This document shows, in pieces, positions 8,855 through 18,120 of a stretch of 64,000 bases of DNA (position 1 is the stretch's first letter; each line of letters opens with the position of its first letter). This DNA comes from Desulfovulcanus ferrireducens (GTDB lineage Bacteria > Desulfobacterota > Desulfovibrionia > Desulfovibrionales > Desulfonatronovibrionaceae), in the NCBI RefSeq assembly GCF_018704065.1, contig NZ_JAGUQP010000017.1:1-64000 (forward strand). Reading direction: 5' to 3'. The notes below the pieces were generated by a model. It was not told the DNA's origin. It did not search any database and saw nothing but the letters and a program-made list of their open reading frames with translations. A program made the translations under genes and the position numbers.

Positions 8855-8941
8855 GTGGTGAGTAGTAGAGGCAGGTGGGAGGCCTGCCCCTACCACCCCC
8901 CCCAATCTCCTAACTTCCCATCTTCTTATCTTCTCAACTTC
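8855..8941. other. Spacer between convergent cysS and selB with a G/C hairpin
   Basis: GAGGCAGG (about 8869-8876) can pair with CCTGCCCC (about 8884-8891) around a short loop. No U-run follows directly. It may act as a weak shared terminator for the two converging genes, or it may be a fragment of a dispersed GC-rich repeat. Confidence 0.3.
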
Positions 8942-10852
8942 TTATTTTCCTGCCTTTCTGAGCCTTCTCTTGTCCCCAACGCGAATGGTCAGCTTTTCTT
9001 TGTCCATAAATTCAAGAAGCGGAATGGCGAATTTTCTGGACAATCCGGTTAAATTTTTAAAGTCCACCGGCCCCATCTCTTCATTTTTCTCAAAATAAGC
9101 AATGATTTTACTCTTCAAATCGTCAACAGCAGACTTGGCAAAATAAAAGTCTTCGTTGACTTTGACCAGAATATTCTCTTTTTGCAGAAGGTTAAGAACA
9201 GACCCGGCCTCTTTAAAAGTAAGCTTGAGCTCTTCCAGGAGTTTTTTTACTGTTGGAGGCTTGAGACCTGCCTTTTTATAAATATCTACAATCTTTTGTT
9301 TTAGTTTTTCCTGATCCTTGGCCAGAGAAACCTTGTGCCCTGGCAGTCTTAGAGTCTCCTGTTCACTGACAATTTTTTTCTGTCTGATCAAGCGCTCCAC
9401 GAGGAAATGGAACAGCCTGTCGGATAAATTTTTTCCCCACTGGGAGGCCAGTTCGCCCCGGGATATACCCTGACGCAGAGGATTTGCACGATGAAACTCC
9501 TGTACAAAATTTAATAAATCCTCCTCCAGGCCCTTGACTATTCTTCCCCCCACATAAATGCGCTTTTCTTTATCCACTAAAAACACTTCCTGGCGCCCGC
9601 CCATGACTTGCAGGGCCTTTTCCAAATCCTTGCTTTCCATATCAGTCAGAATGCGCAAACAGGCAAAACTCAAGCCCTCTATTCCAGCCCGATCAAGTTG
9701 AACAGCCAAAAGCTCCTGCCCCTCACTTGCAGCCAATTTTTCCAGGACCCTTATTTCTTCTGAACGGCGCTTAACCTTCCCAGCCAAAGGATTGATAATC
9801 CTGGCCCCTGCAATTGTCCTTAGGGGAGAAAACGAGCGCAGCACACACCTATCCCCGTAAACTCCGCACATGGGGCGCTCAAAGCGCACCTGGCAAATAC
9901 ACTTTTCCCCCGGCTCCACCTTATCCCTATCCAACAGATAGATCCTGGCCATGACTTCCTTGGCCCCATGATGAAAATGTACTTCTGTCCTGTGCTTCAA
10001 AGGTCTGGTTGCGGAAGGGAGATAAATTAACTCCAGGTCCCAAACTTTGCTTGGAAATAAGGTATGAGCATGGGCCAGAACAAAACCCCTCTCCAACTCA
10101 TCAACTTCCAGGCTGTGCAAGTTGACTGCCGTTCGCATCCCGGCCAGACTCTCCTGCCTCTGCTCTCCATGCACCTGGATGGATTTTACACGGGACTGCA
10201 ACATTTCAGGATAGACCATGATCTCATCGCCCACTTTGAGCTTGCCCGAAATAGTAGTCCCGGTAATAACCGTACCATGGCCGCGCATGGTAAATACCCG
10301 GTCAATGGGCAGGCGAAAAAGATCTGATCTCCTCTTTGGCTTAAAGGAATTGGCCAGGTCTTTTATAGCTGCGGTAAGTTGTTCAAGCCCTGCGCCTGTA
10401 TGGGCAGAGACAGGAATCACCTTTGCGTCCTTTAAAAAAGTATTCTTTAAAAACTCGGAAACATCTTCTTTGACCAGCTCCAGCCACTCTTCATCGACCA
10501 TGTCCACTTTGGTCAAAGCCACTATTCCTGTTTCAATGCCGAGTAATGTACATATCTCTAAATGCTCTCTTGTCTGGGGCATCATCCCTTCATCAGCAGC
10601 GATAACCAGAAGAACAAAATCAATACCAGCCGCACCAGAAACCATATTCTTCACAAAGCGCTCATGACCGGGCACATCAATAATCCCTAAACGCAGGTCT
10701 TTATCCAGATCCATAAAGGCAAAACCAAGCTCAATGGTAATCCCTCGCTTTTTCTCTTCAGATAACCGGTCACAATCAATACCAGTCAAGGCCTTGATCA
10801 AGGTTGTTTTGCCATGATCAATATGGCCAGCAGTGCCCATGATAACTGGCAT
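8942..10852 (-). CDS. selB: Selenocysteine-specific elongation factor SelB
   Basis: 636 aa. The N-terminal EF-Tu-like GTPase begins [19 protein letters not shown] (G1, residues ~6-24). DVPGHERFV is G3 and TKVDMVDE is G4. The beta-barrel domains follow to ~residue 340. The last ~280 residues are the winged-helix array that binds the SECIS hairpin in selenoprotein mRNA. It delivers Sec-tRNA to UGA codons. No selA, selC or selD is in the window, but the gene implies selenoproteins elsewhere in the genome. GGAGAAAAT precedes the ATG. Confidence 0.96.
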   Translation of the reverse strand: MPVIMGTAGHIDHGKTTLIKALTGIDCDRLSEEKKRGITIELGFAFMDLDKDLRLGIIDVPGHERFVKNMVSGAAGIDFVLLVIAADEGMMPQTREHLEICTLLGIETGIVALTKVDMVDEEWLELVKEDVSEFLKNTFLKDAKVIPVSAHTGAGLEQLTAAIKDLANSFKPKRRSDLFRLPIDRVFTMRGHGTVITGTTISGKLKVGDEIMVYPEMLQSRVKSIQVHGEQRQESLAGMRTAVNLHSLEVDELERGFVLAHAHTLFPSKVWDLELIYLPSATRPLKHRTEVHFHHGAKEVMARIYLLDRDKVEPGEKCICQVRFERPMCGVYGDRCVLRSFSPLRTIAGARIINPLAGKVKRRSEEIRVLEKLAASEGQELLAVQLDRAGIEGLSFACLRILTDMESKDLEKALQVMGGRQEVFLVDKEKRIYVGGRIVKGLEEDLLNFVQEFHRANPLRQGISRGELASQWGKNLSDRLFHFLVERLIRQKKIVSEQETLRLPGHKVSLAKDQEKLKQKIVDIYKKAGLKPPTVKKLLEELKLTFKEAGSVLNLLQKENILVKVNEDFYFAKSAVDDLKSKIIAYFEKNEEMGPVDFKNLTGLSRKFAIPLLEFMDKEKLTIRVGDKRRLRKAGK

Positions 10853-10873
10853 ATTTTCTCCTCTATTTTTTAA

Positions 10874-11713
10874 TTATGATTTTTTGAAACTTAAAAGAGG
10901 TTTAGGATCAACCAACTCGCCCAGAACGGATAAACCAAAATGGAGGTGAGGTCCAGTTGCCCGGCCGGTTTTCCCGGCCAAACCAATTACCTGTGCCCTG
11001 GCCACCACCTGACCTTTTTTTACCTTGATTTTATTTAGATGCATATAAATGGAATAGACTCCCAGGCCATGATCAATAATTACAGTCTTACCGCCAAAGT
11101 AAAAATCACCGGTCAGGGCCACATGCCCGGAATTAAATGCCCTGACAGGAGAATTTAGTCCGGCACGTAGATCTATGCCCCGATGGGAGGAACGAGGTTG
11201 ATTGTTCAGGAATCTGCGCAAACCAAATGTTGATAAAATGCGGCTCCTGACAGGCCAAACAAAAGGAAGTTTTAAATACTTGGTTGGCGTAATTTTTTGT
11301 AACGTACCGTTTATTAATTCCTTTTCGGCAAATATGCGGCTCAAGGCCTTTTTATCAGGAGTAACCATCTTTTTGGGCAGACGTAGATGCTGGACGGGGA
11401 AATCCTTTCTACGCACAAAAATCCACTTTTCCAGTTTACCGCCATTGCCAGTATCCACCAAAAGTAAATTTTTGCCGCTACACTTTAAGCCAGCTCCCAA
11501 AAGAACCTGCTGTTTTTTATATCTCGTAGGCAAAAAAAAGCTCTTTTTAAGCCAGGTTATTTTTATACTCTGAACGTCTTTATTGACTCTGATCTCGGCC
11601 CAAAAAGGGCTGCCCTGATCCACTACACCCGGGACCTTAACCTCTAAGGCATGAGCGTAAGACAAATAAAGTGAGCCGTAAATAATAAGCAGCAAATAAA
11701 CCAAAGCTTTCAT
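10874..11713 (-). CDS. Secreted M23 family metallopeptidase
   Basis: 279 aa with a hydrophobic signal segment (residues 1-~22, ending YAHA). The LytM domain occupies ~150-275: SSHRGIDLRAG gives the first zinc His and Asp, and GPHLHFGL gives the HxH pair. Such proteins cut peptide cross-links in murein or serve as division/envelope regulators. All catalytic residues are present, so activity is expected. It lies 21 bases downstream of selB on the same strand, though a functional link is unlikely. Acts in the periplasm. Confidence 0.9.
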   Translation of the reverse strand: MKALVYLLLIIYGSLYLSYAHALEVKVPGVVDQGSPFWAEIRVNKDVQSIKITWLKKSFFLPTRYKKQQVLLGAGLKCSGKNLLLVDTGNGGKLEKWIFVRRKDFPVQHLRLPKKMVTPDKKALSRIFAEKELINGTLQKITPTKYLKLPFVWPVRSRILSTFGLRRFLNNQPRSSHRGIDLRAGLNSPVRAFNSGHVALTGDFYFGGKTVIIDHGLGVYSIYMHLNKIKVKKGQVVARAQVIGLAGKTGRATGPHLHFGLSVLGELVDPKPLLSFKKS

Positions 11714-11930
11714 CCTGTATCTCCACCCATTGCGTTCATTGTTTTTCTACGGTAATTTAAATAAATAATATGTATTCAGCAATAACAAAAACTTCAAACA
11801 ACTCAGGCAAGATATATTCTTCAAGATTCAATGACCAGGCGTACTGGACATAGTCATTGATCTGAACAAAATTATACAACATAACCATCTAAAATAATTA
11901 AACATTTAACATTAAAAATTCAACATTATT

Positions 11931-13094
11931 ATGAACCCGACGAATTTAAACAAAATCACCTCTTTCCTGGTTATGGACATTCTGGAAAAGGCTCATGCTC
12001 TGGAAAAGGAAGGTAAAGAAATTATCCATCTGGAGGTGGGCGAGCCTGATTTTGCCACTCCTGCGTGCATAAAAGAGGCAGCCAACCTGGCCTTAAAAAA
12101 CGACCAGACTCATTACACGCACAGCCAGGGGATCATTGAGCTGCGCGAGGCCATATGCAGGTCCTACCAGGAAAAATATCAGGTTTCTTTAGACCCGGAG
12201 CAGATTTTTGTTACCCAGGGGACCTCGCCAGGCATGCTGCTGGTCTTTTCTCTGCTCCTAAATGAAGGCGATAAGGTAATCATTTCTGATCCTGCTTATG
12301 CCTGCTATCCCAACTTTATTCATTTTTCAGGCGCAAGCACAGTGCGCGTGCCCATCAGAGAAGAAGATGGTTTTCAATTAAAAGCCGAAATCCTGGCAGA
12401 TTATGTGGACAGCCAGGTCAAAGCCATAGTTATTAATTCCCCATCTAACCCTACGGGCACTCTGCTTTCCGCGCAAAATTTGCAGGACATAGCAGCCTTT
12501 TGCCGGGAAAAGGGGCTCTGGATTATCTCTGATGAAATCTACCACGGCCTGGTCTATGCCGGCCAGGAGCACTCTGCCCTGGAATATACAGACCAGTGTT
12601 TCGTGCTCAATGGCTTTTCAAAACTATACGCCATGACCGGTTGGAGGCTGGGTTATATAATTGCCCCACATGAATACATTGTGCCGCTGCGCAAGCTGTG
12701 TCAGAACTTCTTTATTTCCGCCAATTCCATGGCCCAATGGGCAGGGATTGCGGCCTTGAACAAGGCAGGTGAAGATGTGGAAAAGATGCGCCAGACATTT
12801 GATAAACGGAGAAAGTTTATGCTCGGTGCCTTGCGAAGCTTAGGCTTTAAAATAATTTGCGAACCGTCTGGTGCTTTTTATATCCTGGTTAATGCCCGGC
12901 ACCTAGCCCAAAAATTCGGCGGAAGTTCATTAAAACTGGCCCTGGATATCCTGTATAAAGCCGGAGTGGGAGTCACCCCCGGCATTGATTTTGGCCCCGG
13001 AGCTGAAGGCTACTTGCGCTTTTCCTATGCCAATTCCATGGAAAACATAGCCAAAGCCATGGACAAATTAGGTGAATATCTACGCAGGTTTTAA
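11931..13094 (+). CDS. PLP-dependent class I/II aminotransferase
   Basis: 387 aa, fold type I, similar to aspartate/aromatic aminotransferases. It has EVGEPDFATP near the N-terminus, NSPSNPTGT near residue 168 (cofactor Asn), SDEIYHGLVY, and GFSKLYAMTGWRLGY with the PLP-binding lysine. The substrate cannot be told from sequence; aspartate or another amino acid is plausible. The last base lies 6 bases before recB, so the two are probably translated from one message. Upstream 11714-11930 is A+T-rich spacer with no clear signal. Confidence 0.9.
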   Translation: MNPTNLNKITSFLVMDILEKAHALEKEGKEIIHLEVGEPDFATPACIKEAANLALKNDQTHYTHSQGIIELREAICRSYQEKYQVSLDPEQIFVTQGTSPGMLLVFSLLLNEGDKVIISDPAYACYPNFIHFSGASTVRVPIREEDGFQLKAEILADYVDSQVKAIVINSPSNPTGTLLSAQNLQDIAAFCREKGLWIISDEIYHGLVYAGQEHSALEYTDQCFVLNGFSKLYAMTGWRLGYIIAPHEYIVPLRKLCQNFFISANSMAQWAGIAALNKAGEDVEKMRQTFDKRRKFMLGALRSLGFKIICEPSGAFYILVNARHLAQKFGGSSLKLALDILYKAGVGVTPGIDFGPGAEGYLRFSYANSMENIAKAMDKLGEYLRRF

Positions 13095-13100
13095 CGAACC

Positions 13101-16100
13101 ATGTCAGAACCTATCCTCTGGCCTGAACTTTCAGGCATAAATCTCATTGAAGCTGCTGCCGGCACAGGCAAAACCTACACCATTGAAAGTCTTTTTTTGC
13201 GCCTCATCCTGGAAAAGGACCTGCGTGTAGATCAGATTCTGGTCATCACCTATACAGTAGCTGCTACCGAAGAGCTAAGAGACCGAGTGCGCTCCCGCTT
13301 AAGCCAGGCCTTGCACATGTTCATCCAAAACAGCCCCCCGGAAGACACTCTCCTCAAAAAACTATTCGCGGAACACCAGGGAAACAGAGAAAAGACCATT
13401 CAAAAACTCACCAGTGCCGTGCATGATTTTGACCTGGCTGCTATTTATACTATCCACGGCTTTTGTCAGCGGGTGCTAACAGACTTTTCCTTTGTAAGTA
13501 ATGCCTTGTTCCAGGCCAAAATCATTACTGATGAAGATCCCTTAATCCAGGAAATAGTCTATGATTTCTGGCGGCAAAATATTCTGGGGCTTTCCCCCGT
13601 CTATCTTCATTTTTTACAAAATCCGGGCAAGGGATTAAAACCCATTACCCCGCACAGTTTATGTGCCCTGGCAAAGCAGTCCCTAAATCACCCAAACCTG
13701 AAAATTGTTCCTGATGAACCTGCTCCTGATCTTGAGTCCATTGAACAGGAATATGTGCAGGTCTTCAGTGAACTAAAGAGGCTCTGGGATGAAAGAGAAG
13801 AGAACATCAGAGACCTTTTTCTAAACACCAAAGCCCTGCCCAAAAATATCTATCGCCCTGACAAATTGACAGATTACCTGGACAAATTGAGTGCTTTCCT
13901 GCACAAAAAGTGGCCGGACGCTCAGCTCCCGGATAAATTTCACCTCTTTACCACCTCGCATATCACTGCCAAGACCAAAAAAAAACATGAGCCTCCACAA
14001 GACATTTTTTTTGATTCTTGTGACCGCCTAAAAGATATAAATGAAAAGCTTATAAAAAATTATACCCTGGCCAGGCGCAGCCTGAAACAAAAATTTCTGC
14101 GCTTTGTCTTTCAAGAACTTGAAAGCAGAAAAGCCAAAAAAAATGTCCTGGGTTTTGGAGATCTTCTAACACATGTGCACGCGGCTTTGAGCGGACCGGC
14201 AGGCCTCAGGCTAACTTCCTGTCTGCGCCAAAAATACCGGGCCGTGCTTATTGATGAATTCCAGGATACTGACCCCCTGCAATACGCTATCTTTTCCACG
14301 CTTTTTAACTGCCCGGGACATATCCTGTTTCTCATTGGCGACCCTAAACAGGCCATTTACAGTTTTCGCGGAGCCGATGTCTTTGCCTATCTCAAGGCAC
14401 GAGAGAAGTGTACGCATACCTACACCTTGGATACCAACTGGCGCTCAGAGCCCGGCCTTGTTCAGGCCATAAACACTGTTTTTAAAAGACACAAAAACCC
14501 TTTTGCTGATGCGCGAATCAAATACACGGAAGTAAAACCTGCTCCCAAAAAACATGAAAAATTCACCGAAGAAAAATACAACGCCAATCTAGTTGTTTAT
14601 CTCGCCTCCCCCAAAGACCTGGACCAGACAAAAGAAGAGTTGGCAGCGAGCAACCTTGAGCCGGTTCTGGCCCGGCACACAGCTTGTGAAATACTGCGGC
14701 TTCTTTTGGCCGGCCAAAAAAATAAAGCCCTTATCGGGCAAAAACCGATCCAGCCCGAAGATATTGCGATTCTTGTTCGTACCCACCACCAGGCCCAGAC
14801 TGTTTTAGAAGAACTTAAAAGACTGCACATCCCCTGTGTTATCTACAATACTGGCAATATCTTTACCACAGATGAGGCCAGAGAAATCTATCTCCTGCTA
14901 AGAGCCATCTCCAATTGGACCAATGACAACTATATCCTCACTGCTTTGGCCACGCCTTTTTTGGGCCTGACAAGTGCGGACCTAAAAAAACTCGAACAAG
15001 ATAGCGAACAGTGGGAAGCATGGGTGCAAAAATTTTATACACTGCATCAAAAATGGCAAAACAAAGGAATAATTGCCGCCTTGAATCACCTTATGTTGAG
15101 CGAAAACACCAGGCAGAGAGTTCTGAGCCTGTCACTGGGGGAAAGGAAGCTGACCAACTATATGCAGCTTATAGAACTTTTGCACCAGTACGAGCGCGAG
15201 AATTCTGTCAGAATGGCTGGCCTTCTGATGTGGCTTAGGAATATGATGCAGAATAATAGCGGTAGCGACAGGGAGGAGCACCCTTTAAGACTGGAAAGCG
15301 ACAGGCAGGCCATTAAAATTATTACTATTCACAAAAGCAAGGGGCTGGAATTTCCCATTGTTTTCTGCCCCTTTTTACATGCCGGTTCCAGAATAAAAGA
15401 CGAACAGATATTTTATCATGGTGATGATGCTCACCTCGTCCTGGACCTGGGCTCAAAAGAATTAAAAACCAAAAAGCCTGTAGCGGAAAAAGAAATTTTA
15501 GGAGAAAATTTGCGCCTCATGTATGTTGCCCTGACCCGGGCCAGGCACAGATGTTATCTTGCCTGGGGTAAAGTTAAGGGTGCAGACACCTCTGCCCCGG
15601 CCTATATTTTCCATCTACCTCAAGCTGACGACAGCCATTCTGTCCTGAGCCAGGCAGAAGAGCGTTTTAAAAAATTAAATTTCGAGGACATAAAAAAAGA
15701 CTTGGAAGAATTAGCCCATGCAAGCCAGGGCTGTATAGAGATTGCATCCCTGGGCGAGCATGAACTTGCCCCCCGCTGCCGCTATTCCGGATTTGAGGAT
15801 GAAGCTGAAGAATTGTCCGCCCTTGATTTCACCCGCCACCTGGATAAAACCTGGTCCATCACCAGCTTTACCTCTCTGACCAAATCCATTTATGTCCAAA
15901 AAACAGAGTTTGATGAACCCTTTTCCCCTGGCTTTTTGCCCCAAGTAGTCACACCAGACGAAAAAAATATCTTTACCCTGGAACCCGGCCCAAAAACAGG
16001 CAACCTGCTTCATGAACTCCTTGAGCAACTGGATTTTAAACACCCGAAAGACATCAAAGATGTAATCCCTGGGCAACTTGATAAATTTGGTTTTGCCAGA

Positions 16101-16697
16101 GAATGGGAAAAGGTCATACTGGATTTAATGCAGCGGGTGGCCACACTGCAGCTAAAGCCTGACCTGAATTTAAAAGATGTTGGCTTAAATGAACGGATAA
16201 CGGAGATGGAATTTTATCTCCCATTAAAGGGACTTGAGGCCGAAACCTTGCAGCAGCTCTATAAGCAATGGGCATTCAGTTTTCCCCATGACTTTTTTCA
16301 GTCTGTTAAAGACCTTGATTTTCAGGCCACGCATGGATTTCTAAAAGGTTATATCGACCTGGTCTTTACCCATGAGAATAAGTTTTATCTTTTAGACTGG
16401 AAATCAAATTTCCTGGGCGCTGAATTAGAAGACTATGCCCCAAAAAACCTGGCCCGAGTGATAAAAAAGCACTATTATTTTCTCCAGTATCATCTGTACA
16501 CTGTAGCCCTAATTAAACATCTTAAATTCCGCATGCCAGGCTTTACTTATGACCAATTTGGCGGAATATTTTATGTATTCTTACGCGGAATAGCGGAAGC
16601 GAATGAAAATTCTCCCGGATACGGGGTGTTTTTTGATAGACCGGAAGAACAATTTATTGCCGTGTTAAGTGAATTTTTCCAGGTATCACGAAGTTAA
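13101..16697 (+). CDS. recB: Exodeoxyribonuclease V beta subunit (RecB)
   Basis: 1198 aa, the helicase-nuclease motor of RecBCD, which processes DNA double-strand ends for recombination and degrades foreign linear DNA. Walker A is AAAGTGKTYTIE (residues ~16-27). UvrD motifs follow: IDEFQDTDPLQY, GDPKQAIYSFRGAD and the late HKSKGLEFPIVF plus LRLMYVALTRARH. The C-terminal RecB nuclease is marked by KGYIDLVFTHE and LLDWKSNFLG. Length matches gammaproteobacterial RecB. recC and recD are not adjacent but lie 6 and 11 kb downstream, recD on the other strand. Confidence 0.96.
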   Translation: MSEPILWPELSGINLIEAAAGTGKTYTIESLFLRLILEKDLRVDQILVITYTVAATEELRDRVRSRLSQALHMFIQNSPPEDTLLKKLFAEHQGNREKTIQKLTSAVHDFDLAAIYTIHGFCQRVLTDFSFVSNALFQAKIITDEDPLIQEIVYDFWRQNILGLSPVYLHFLQNPGKGLKPITPHSLCALAKQSLNHPNLKIVPDEPAPDLESIEQEYVQVFSELKRLWDEREENIRDLFLNTKALPKNIYRPDKLTDYLDKLSAFLHKKWPDAQLPDKFHLFTTSHITAKTKKKHEPPQDIFFDSCDRLKDINEKLIKNYTLARRSLKQKFLRFVFQELESRKAKKNVLGFGDLLTHVHAALSGPAGLRLTSCLRQKYRAVLIDEFQDTDPLQYAIFSTLFNCPGHILFLIGDPKQAIYSFRGADVFAYLKAREKCTHTYTLDTNWRSEPGLVQAINTVFKRHKNPFADARIKYTEVKPAPKKHEKFTEEKYNANLVVYLASPKDLDQTKEELAASNLEPVLARHTACEILRLLLAGQKNKALIGQKPIQPEDIAILVRTHHQAQTVLEELKRLHIPCVIYNTGNIFTTDEAREIYLLLRAISNWTNDNYILTALATPFLGLTSADLKKLEQDSEQWEAWVQKFYTLHQKWQNKGIIAALNHLMLSENTRQRVLSLSLGERKLTNYMQLIELLHQYERENSVRMAGLLMWLRNMMQNNSGSDREEHPLRLESDRQAIKIITIHKSKGLEFPIVFCPFLHAGSRIKDEQIFYHGDDAHLVLDLGSKELKTKKPVAEKEILGENLRLMYVALTRARHRCYLAWGKVKGADTSAPAYIFHLPQADDSHSVLSQAEERFKKLNFEDIKKDLEELAHASQGCIEIASLGEHELAPRCRYSGFEDEAEELSALDFTRHLDKTWSITSFTSLTKSIYVQKTEFDEPFSPGFLPQVVTPDEKNIFTLEPGPKTGNLLHELLEQLDFKHPKDIKDVIPGQLDKFGFAREWEKVILDLMQRVATLQLKPDLNLKDVGLNERITEMEFYLPLKGLEAETLQQLYKQWAFSFPHDFFQSVKDLDFQATHGFLKGYIDLVFTHENKFYLLDWKSNFLGAELEDYAPKNLARVIKKHYYFLQYHLYTVALIKHLKFRMPGFTYDQFGGIFYVFLRGIAEANENSPGYGVFFDRPEEQFIAVLSEFFQVSRS

Positions 16698-16734
16698 TCC
16701 TATCCCATTCGAACTTTATCCAATAACTTACAAA

Positions 16735-16864
16735 CTCAACTTTTGGGGCCAGCTAACATGTGGTTTTCAGGATTGTTTTCTGAAATACACTAGATGTATT
16801 CAACTCTTTGTTAGCATTGAAGAAATCAAGCCTAAAAACCTGAAAAGAAACCACAACAGTTGAA
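16735..16864 (+). mobile_element. Short palindromic element, family C
   Basis: About 130 bp beginning CTCAACTTTTGG and ending near CAGTTGAAT. It carries a long imperfect hairpin: TGTGGTTTTCAGG near 16759 pairs with CCTGAAAAGAAACCACA near 16838. It shares CTTTGTTAGCATTGAAGAAA with family A and TTTCTGAAAT with A and B, so it looks like a short relative. Downstream of recB. I know of no named family. Confidence 0.55.
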
Positions 16865-16898
16865 TCTCTACCTATGGCCAGGATACAATCTGACCTCC

Positions 16899-16965
16899 TG
16901 TCATGTTGAGCGCAGCGATGCATCTCAACCCAATGAGATTCTTCGGGCGTCGCCCTCAGAATGAC
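16899..16965. repeat. Dispersed palindromic repeat (TCATTCTGAG type)
   Basis: TCATGTTGAGCGCAGCGATG and, in inverse, CGTCGCCCTCAGAATGACG form an imperfect hairpin around CATCTCAA/GAGATTCTTCGG. It belongs to the widespread AGATTCTTCG...CAGAATGAC type repeat seen in many unrelated genomes. Another copy is at 26212-26288. Confidence 0.6.
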
Positions 16966-17051
16966 GTATGATTAAGTGGCTGAAGGTCAACCAGAGTTAA
17001 TGTCTTTGTCATTCGGTAATTAGACAATTTGGATTTGTTTCGAACTTTTTA

Positions 17052-17068
17052 AAGCCCTGCGAGGGCTT
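17052..17068 (-). terminator. Short hairpin, possible former terminator of the 17.4-kb gene pair
   Basis: AAGCCCT (17052-17058) pairs with AGGGCTT (17062-17068) over a 3-nt loop. On the minus strand TTTAAAAAG follows, a weak tail. Before the family A element inserted, this hairpin lay immediately after the stop codon of the gene now at 17375. Confidence 0.35.
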
Positions 17069-17080
17069 CAAATTAAATAT

Positions 17081-17374
17081 CTCAACTTTCTGACACGATT
17101 AACATCCTCAAATTACTACACAATTGAAGAGTGCATTTTCTGAAATGCATTACAAACGGGTTGGGTAACACATCTTGGCGAAGATTGCGGAAGTGCTGTG
17201 CATAGGGAGGTTATTCCATCGAACTTTCGACACCCATCAAAATAACAGAAAAGGCATTAAATAATATTCTATTGACTAACCCCATTATGCACAGCCCGCA
17301 AGCAAGCCTTAGATGTGTCCAAGTCTTTGTTAGCATTGAAGAAAATGCGCTCGCAAATTAACTCAGAAGTTGAG
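17081..17374 (+). mobile_element. MITE-like palindromic element, family A copy 2
   Basis: 294 bp with ends CTCAACTTTCTGA and TCAGAAGTTGAG, flanked by a perfect 8-bp target duplication TTAAATAT (17073-17080 and 17375-17382). Inside, each half mirrors the other: TGCATTTTCTGAAATGC near the left, GAAGAAAATGCGC near the right, and AGTGCTGTGCATAGGG against CATTATGCACAGCCCG around the centre. It has no coding capacity. The right duplication contains the stop codon of the next gene. Confidence 0.88.
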
Positions 17375-17629
17375 TTAAATATCCCCATTTTCCTCTATTT
17401 TTTTATCCTCATAGGGAGCAAGTTTTCGCCTATACCATTCCAGCTTGGCGTGTTCCATGGCAGAGGAACACATGCTTAGATTGCTGTAGCTTTGTCCTAT
17501 ACGGTCAATGACCAAACTGGCCAATTTGTAGATACAATAGTTTAACTCTCCTTCATTTTGCACCTCTAAAGCCAATTTTTCTAATAAATCATCAAAAACC
17601 TTTCGCCGTTCTTTTTTAATGTATGGCAA
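17375..17629 (-). CDS. Small conserved protein (DUF6899-like)
   Basis: 84 aa, acidic at the end. It starts MPYIKKERRKVFD and contains GELNYCIYKL, a SYSNLS stretch, AKLEWYRRKLAPYEDKKIEENGD. I recall this as a conserved small protein of bacteria and archaea, now DUF6899-like, without known function. It starts 2 bases after the stop of the MoaD/ThiS-like gene and is surely co-expressed with it. Its TAA stop sits inside the target duplication of the family A element. Because duplication preserved the site, the reading frame did not change. Confidence 0.75.
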   Translation of the reverse strand: MPYIKKERRKVFDDLLEKLALEVQNEGELNYCIYKLASLVIDRIGQSYSNLSMCSSAMEHAKLEWYRRKLAPYEDKKIEENGDI

Positions 17630-17631
17630 GT

Positions 17632-17970
17632 CTAATTCCTCCTTTTTTTAGAATCCCTTATACCCAGCAACACCCTATACGGACCCGGTGTTCCCGGAGG
17701 AACAAAGGCAACCCTGTCACCATCTTTCAGCGTAGTCTGAAAAGAACTTACCCCTCCGTTGATAAACACCGCCTCCACATCATTATCACTCAGACCTAGC
17801 CTGGTCATTAAATCACCTGCTGTTTCCTGCTCCTTTATCTCTAGGCTCACATTGCAGCAGTCCAGGTTTCTTTCCCTTAATTTCTTTTGCAAAAAACCAA
17901 AAGCATTAAAGGTTATACAAGGCACGCTCTTCTCCTTCTTCCCTGAATTCTGACCGACGGGTAAGGTCAT
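17632..17970 (-). CDS. MoaD/ThiS-like ubiquitin-fold protein lacking a terminal Gly-Gly
   Basis: 112 aa. The central ~80 residues have the beta-grasp pattern: AGDLMTRLGLSDNDVEAVFING, then LKDGDRVAFVPPGTPGP, which resembles the last strand of MoaD/ThiS. The chain runs ~20 residues past that point and ends basic (DSKKRRN) instead of Gly-Gly, so it cannot be adenylated and thiocarboxylated in the usual way unless trimmed. The N-terminal ~15 residues are doubtful and a later start is possible. Function unknown; sulfur carriage for a cofactor is only a possibility. Confidence 0.65.
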   Translation of the reverse strand: MTLPVGQNSGKKEKSVPCITFNAFGFLQKKLRERNLDCCNVSLEIKEQETAGDLMTRLGLSDNDVEAVFINGGVSSFQTTLKDGDRVAFVPPGTPGPYRVLLGIRDSKKRRN

Positions 17971-18120
17971 TCCAGGTAATGTAGTAAACCTACCTAGCCA
18001 GTTTACCCGTATCCAAACACATGGTATCGTAACCCATCATAACCAAAGTCCCAAACCCCATGACTAGTTACGTTTACCTTTCTGGACAGACTCAAGGATT
18101 TCTAATATTTTTTACAAATT

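Noticed and set aside
8942-10852. Local selenoprotein gene suggested by selB
   Set aside because: No coding gene in the window shows an in-frame UGA with a plausible SECIS hairpin; SelB is simply a housekeeping factor here.
17081-17374. Family A as an integron attC site
   Set aside because: attC sites are usually 57-141 bp and lack flanking target duplications; this unit is 294 bp with 8-bp duplications and shows no GTTRRRY-type end.
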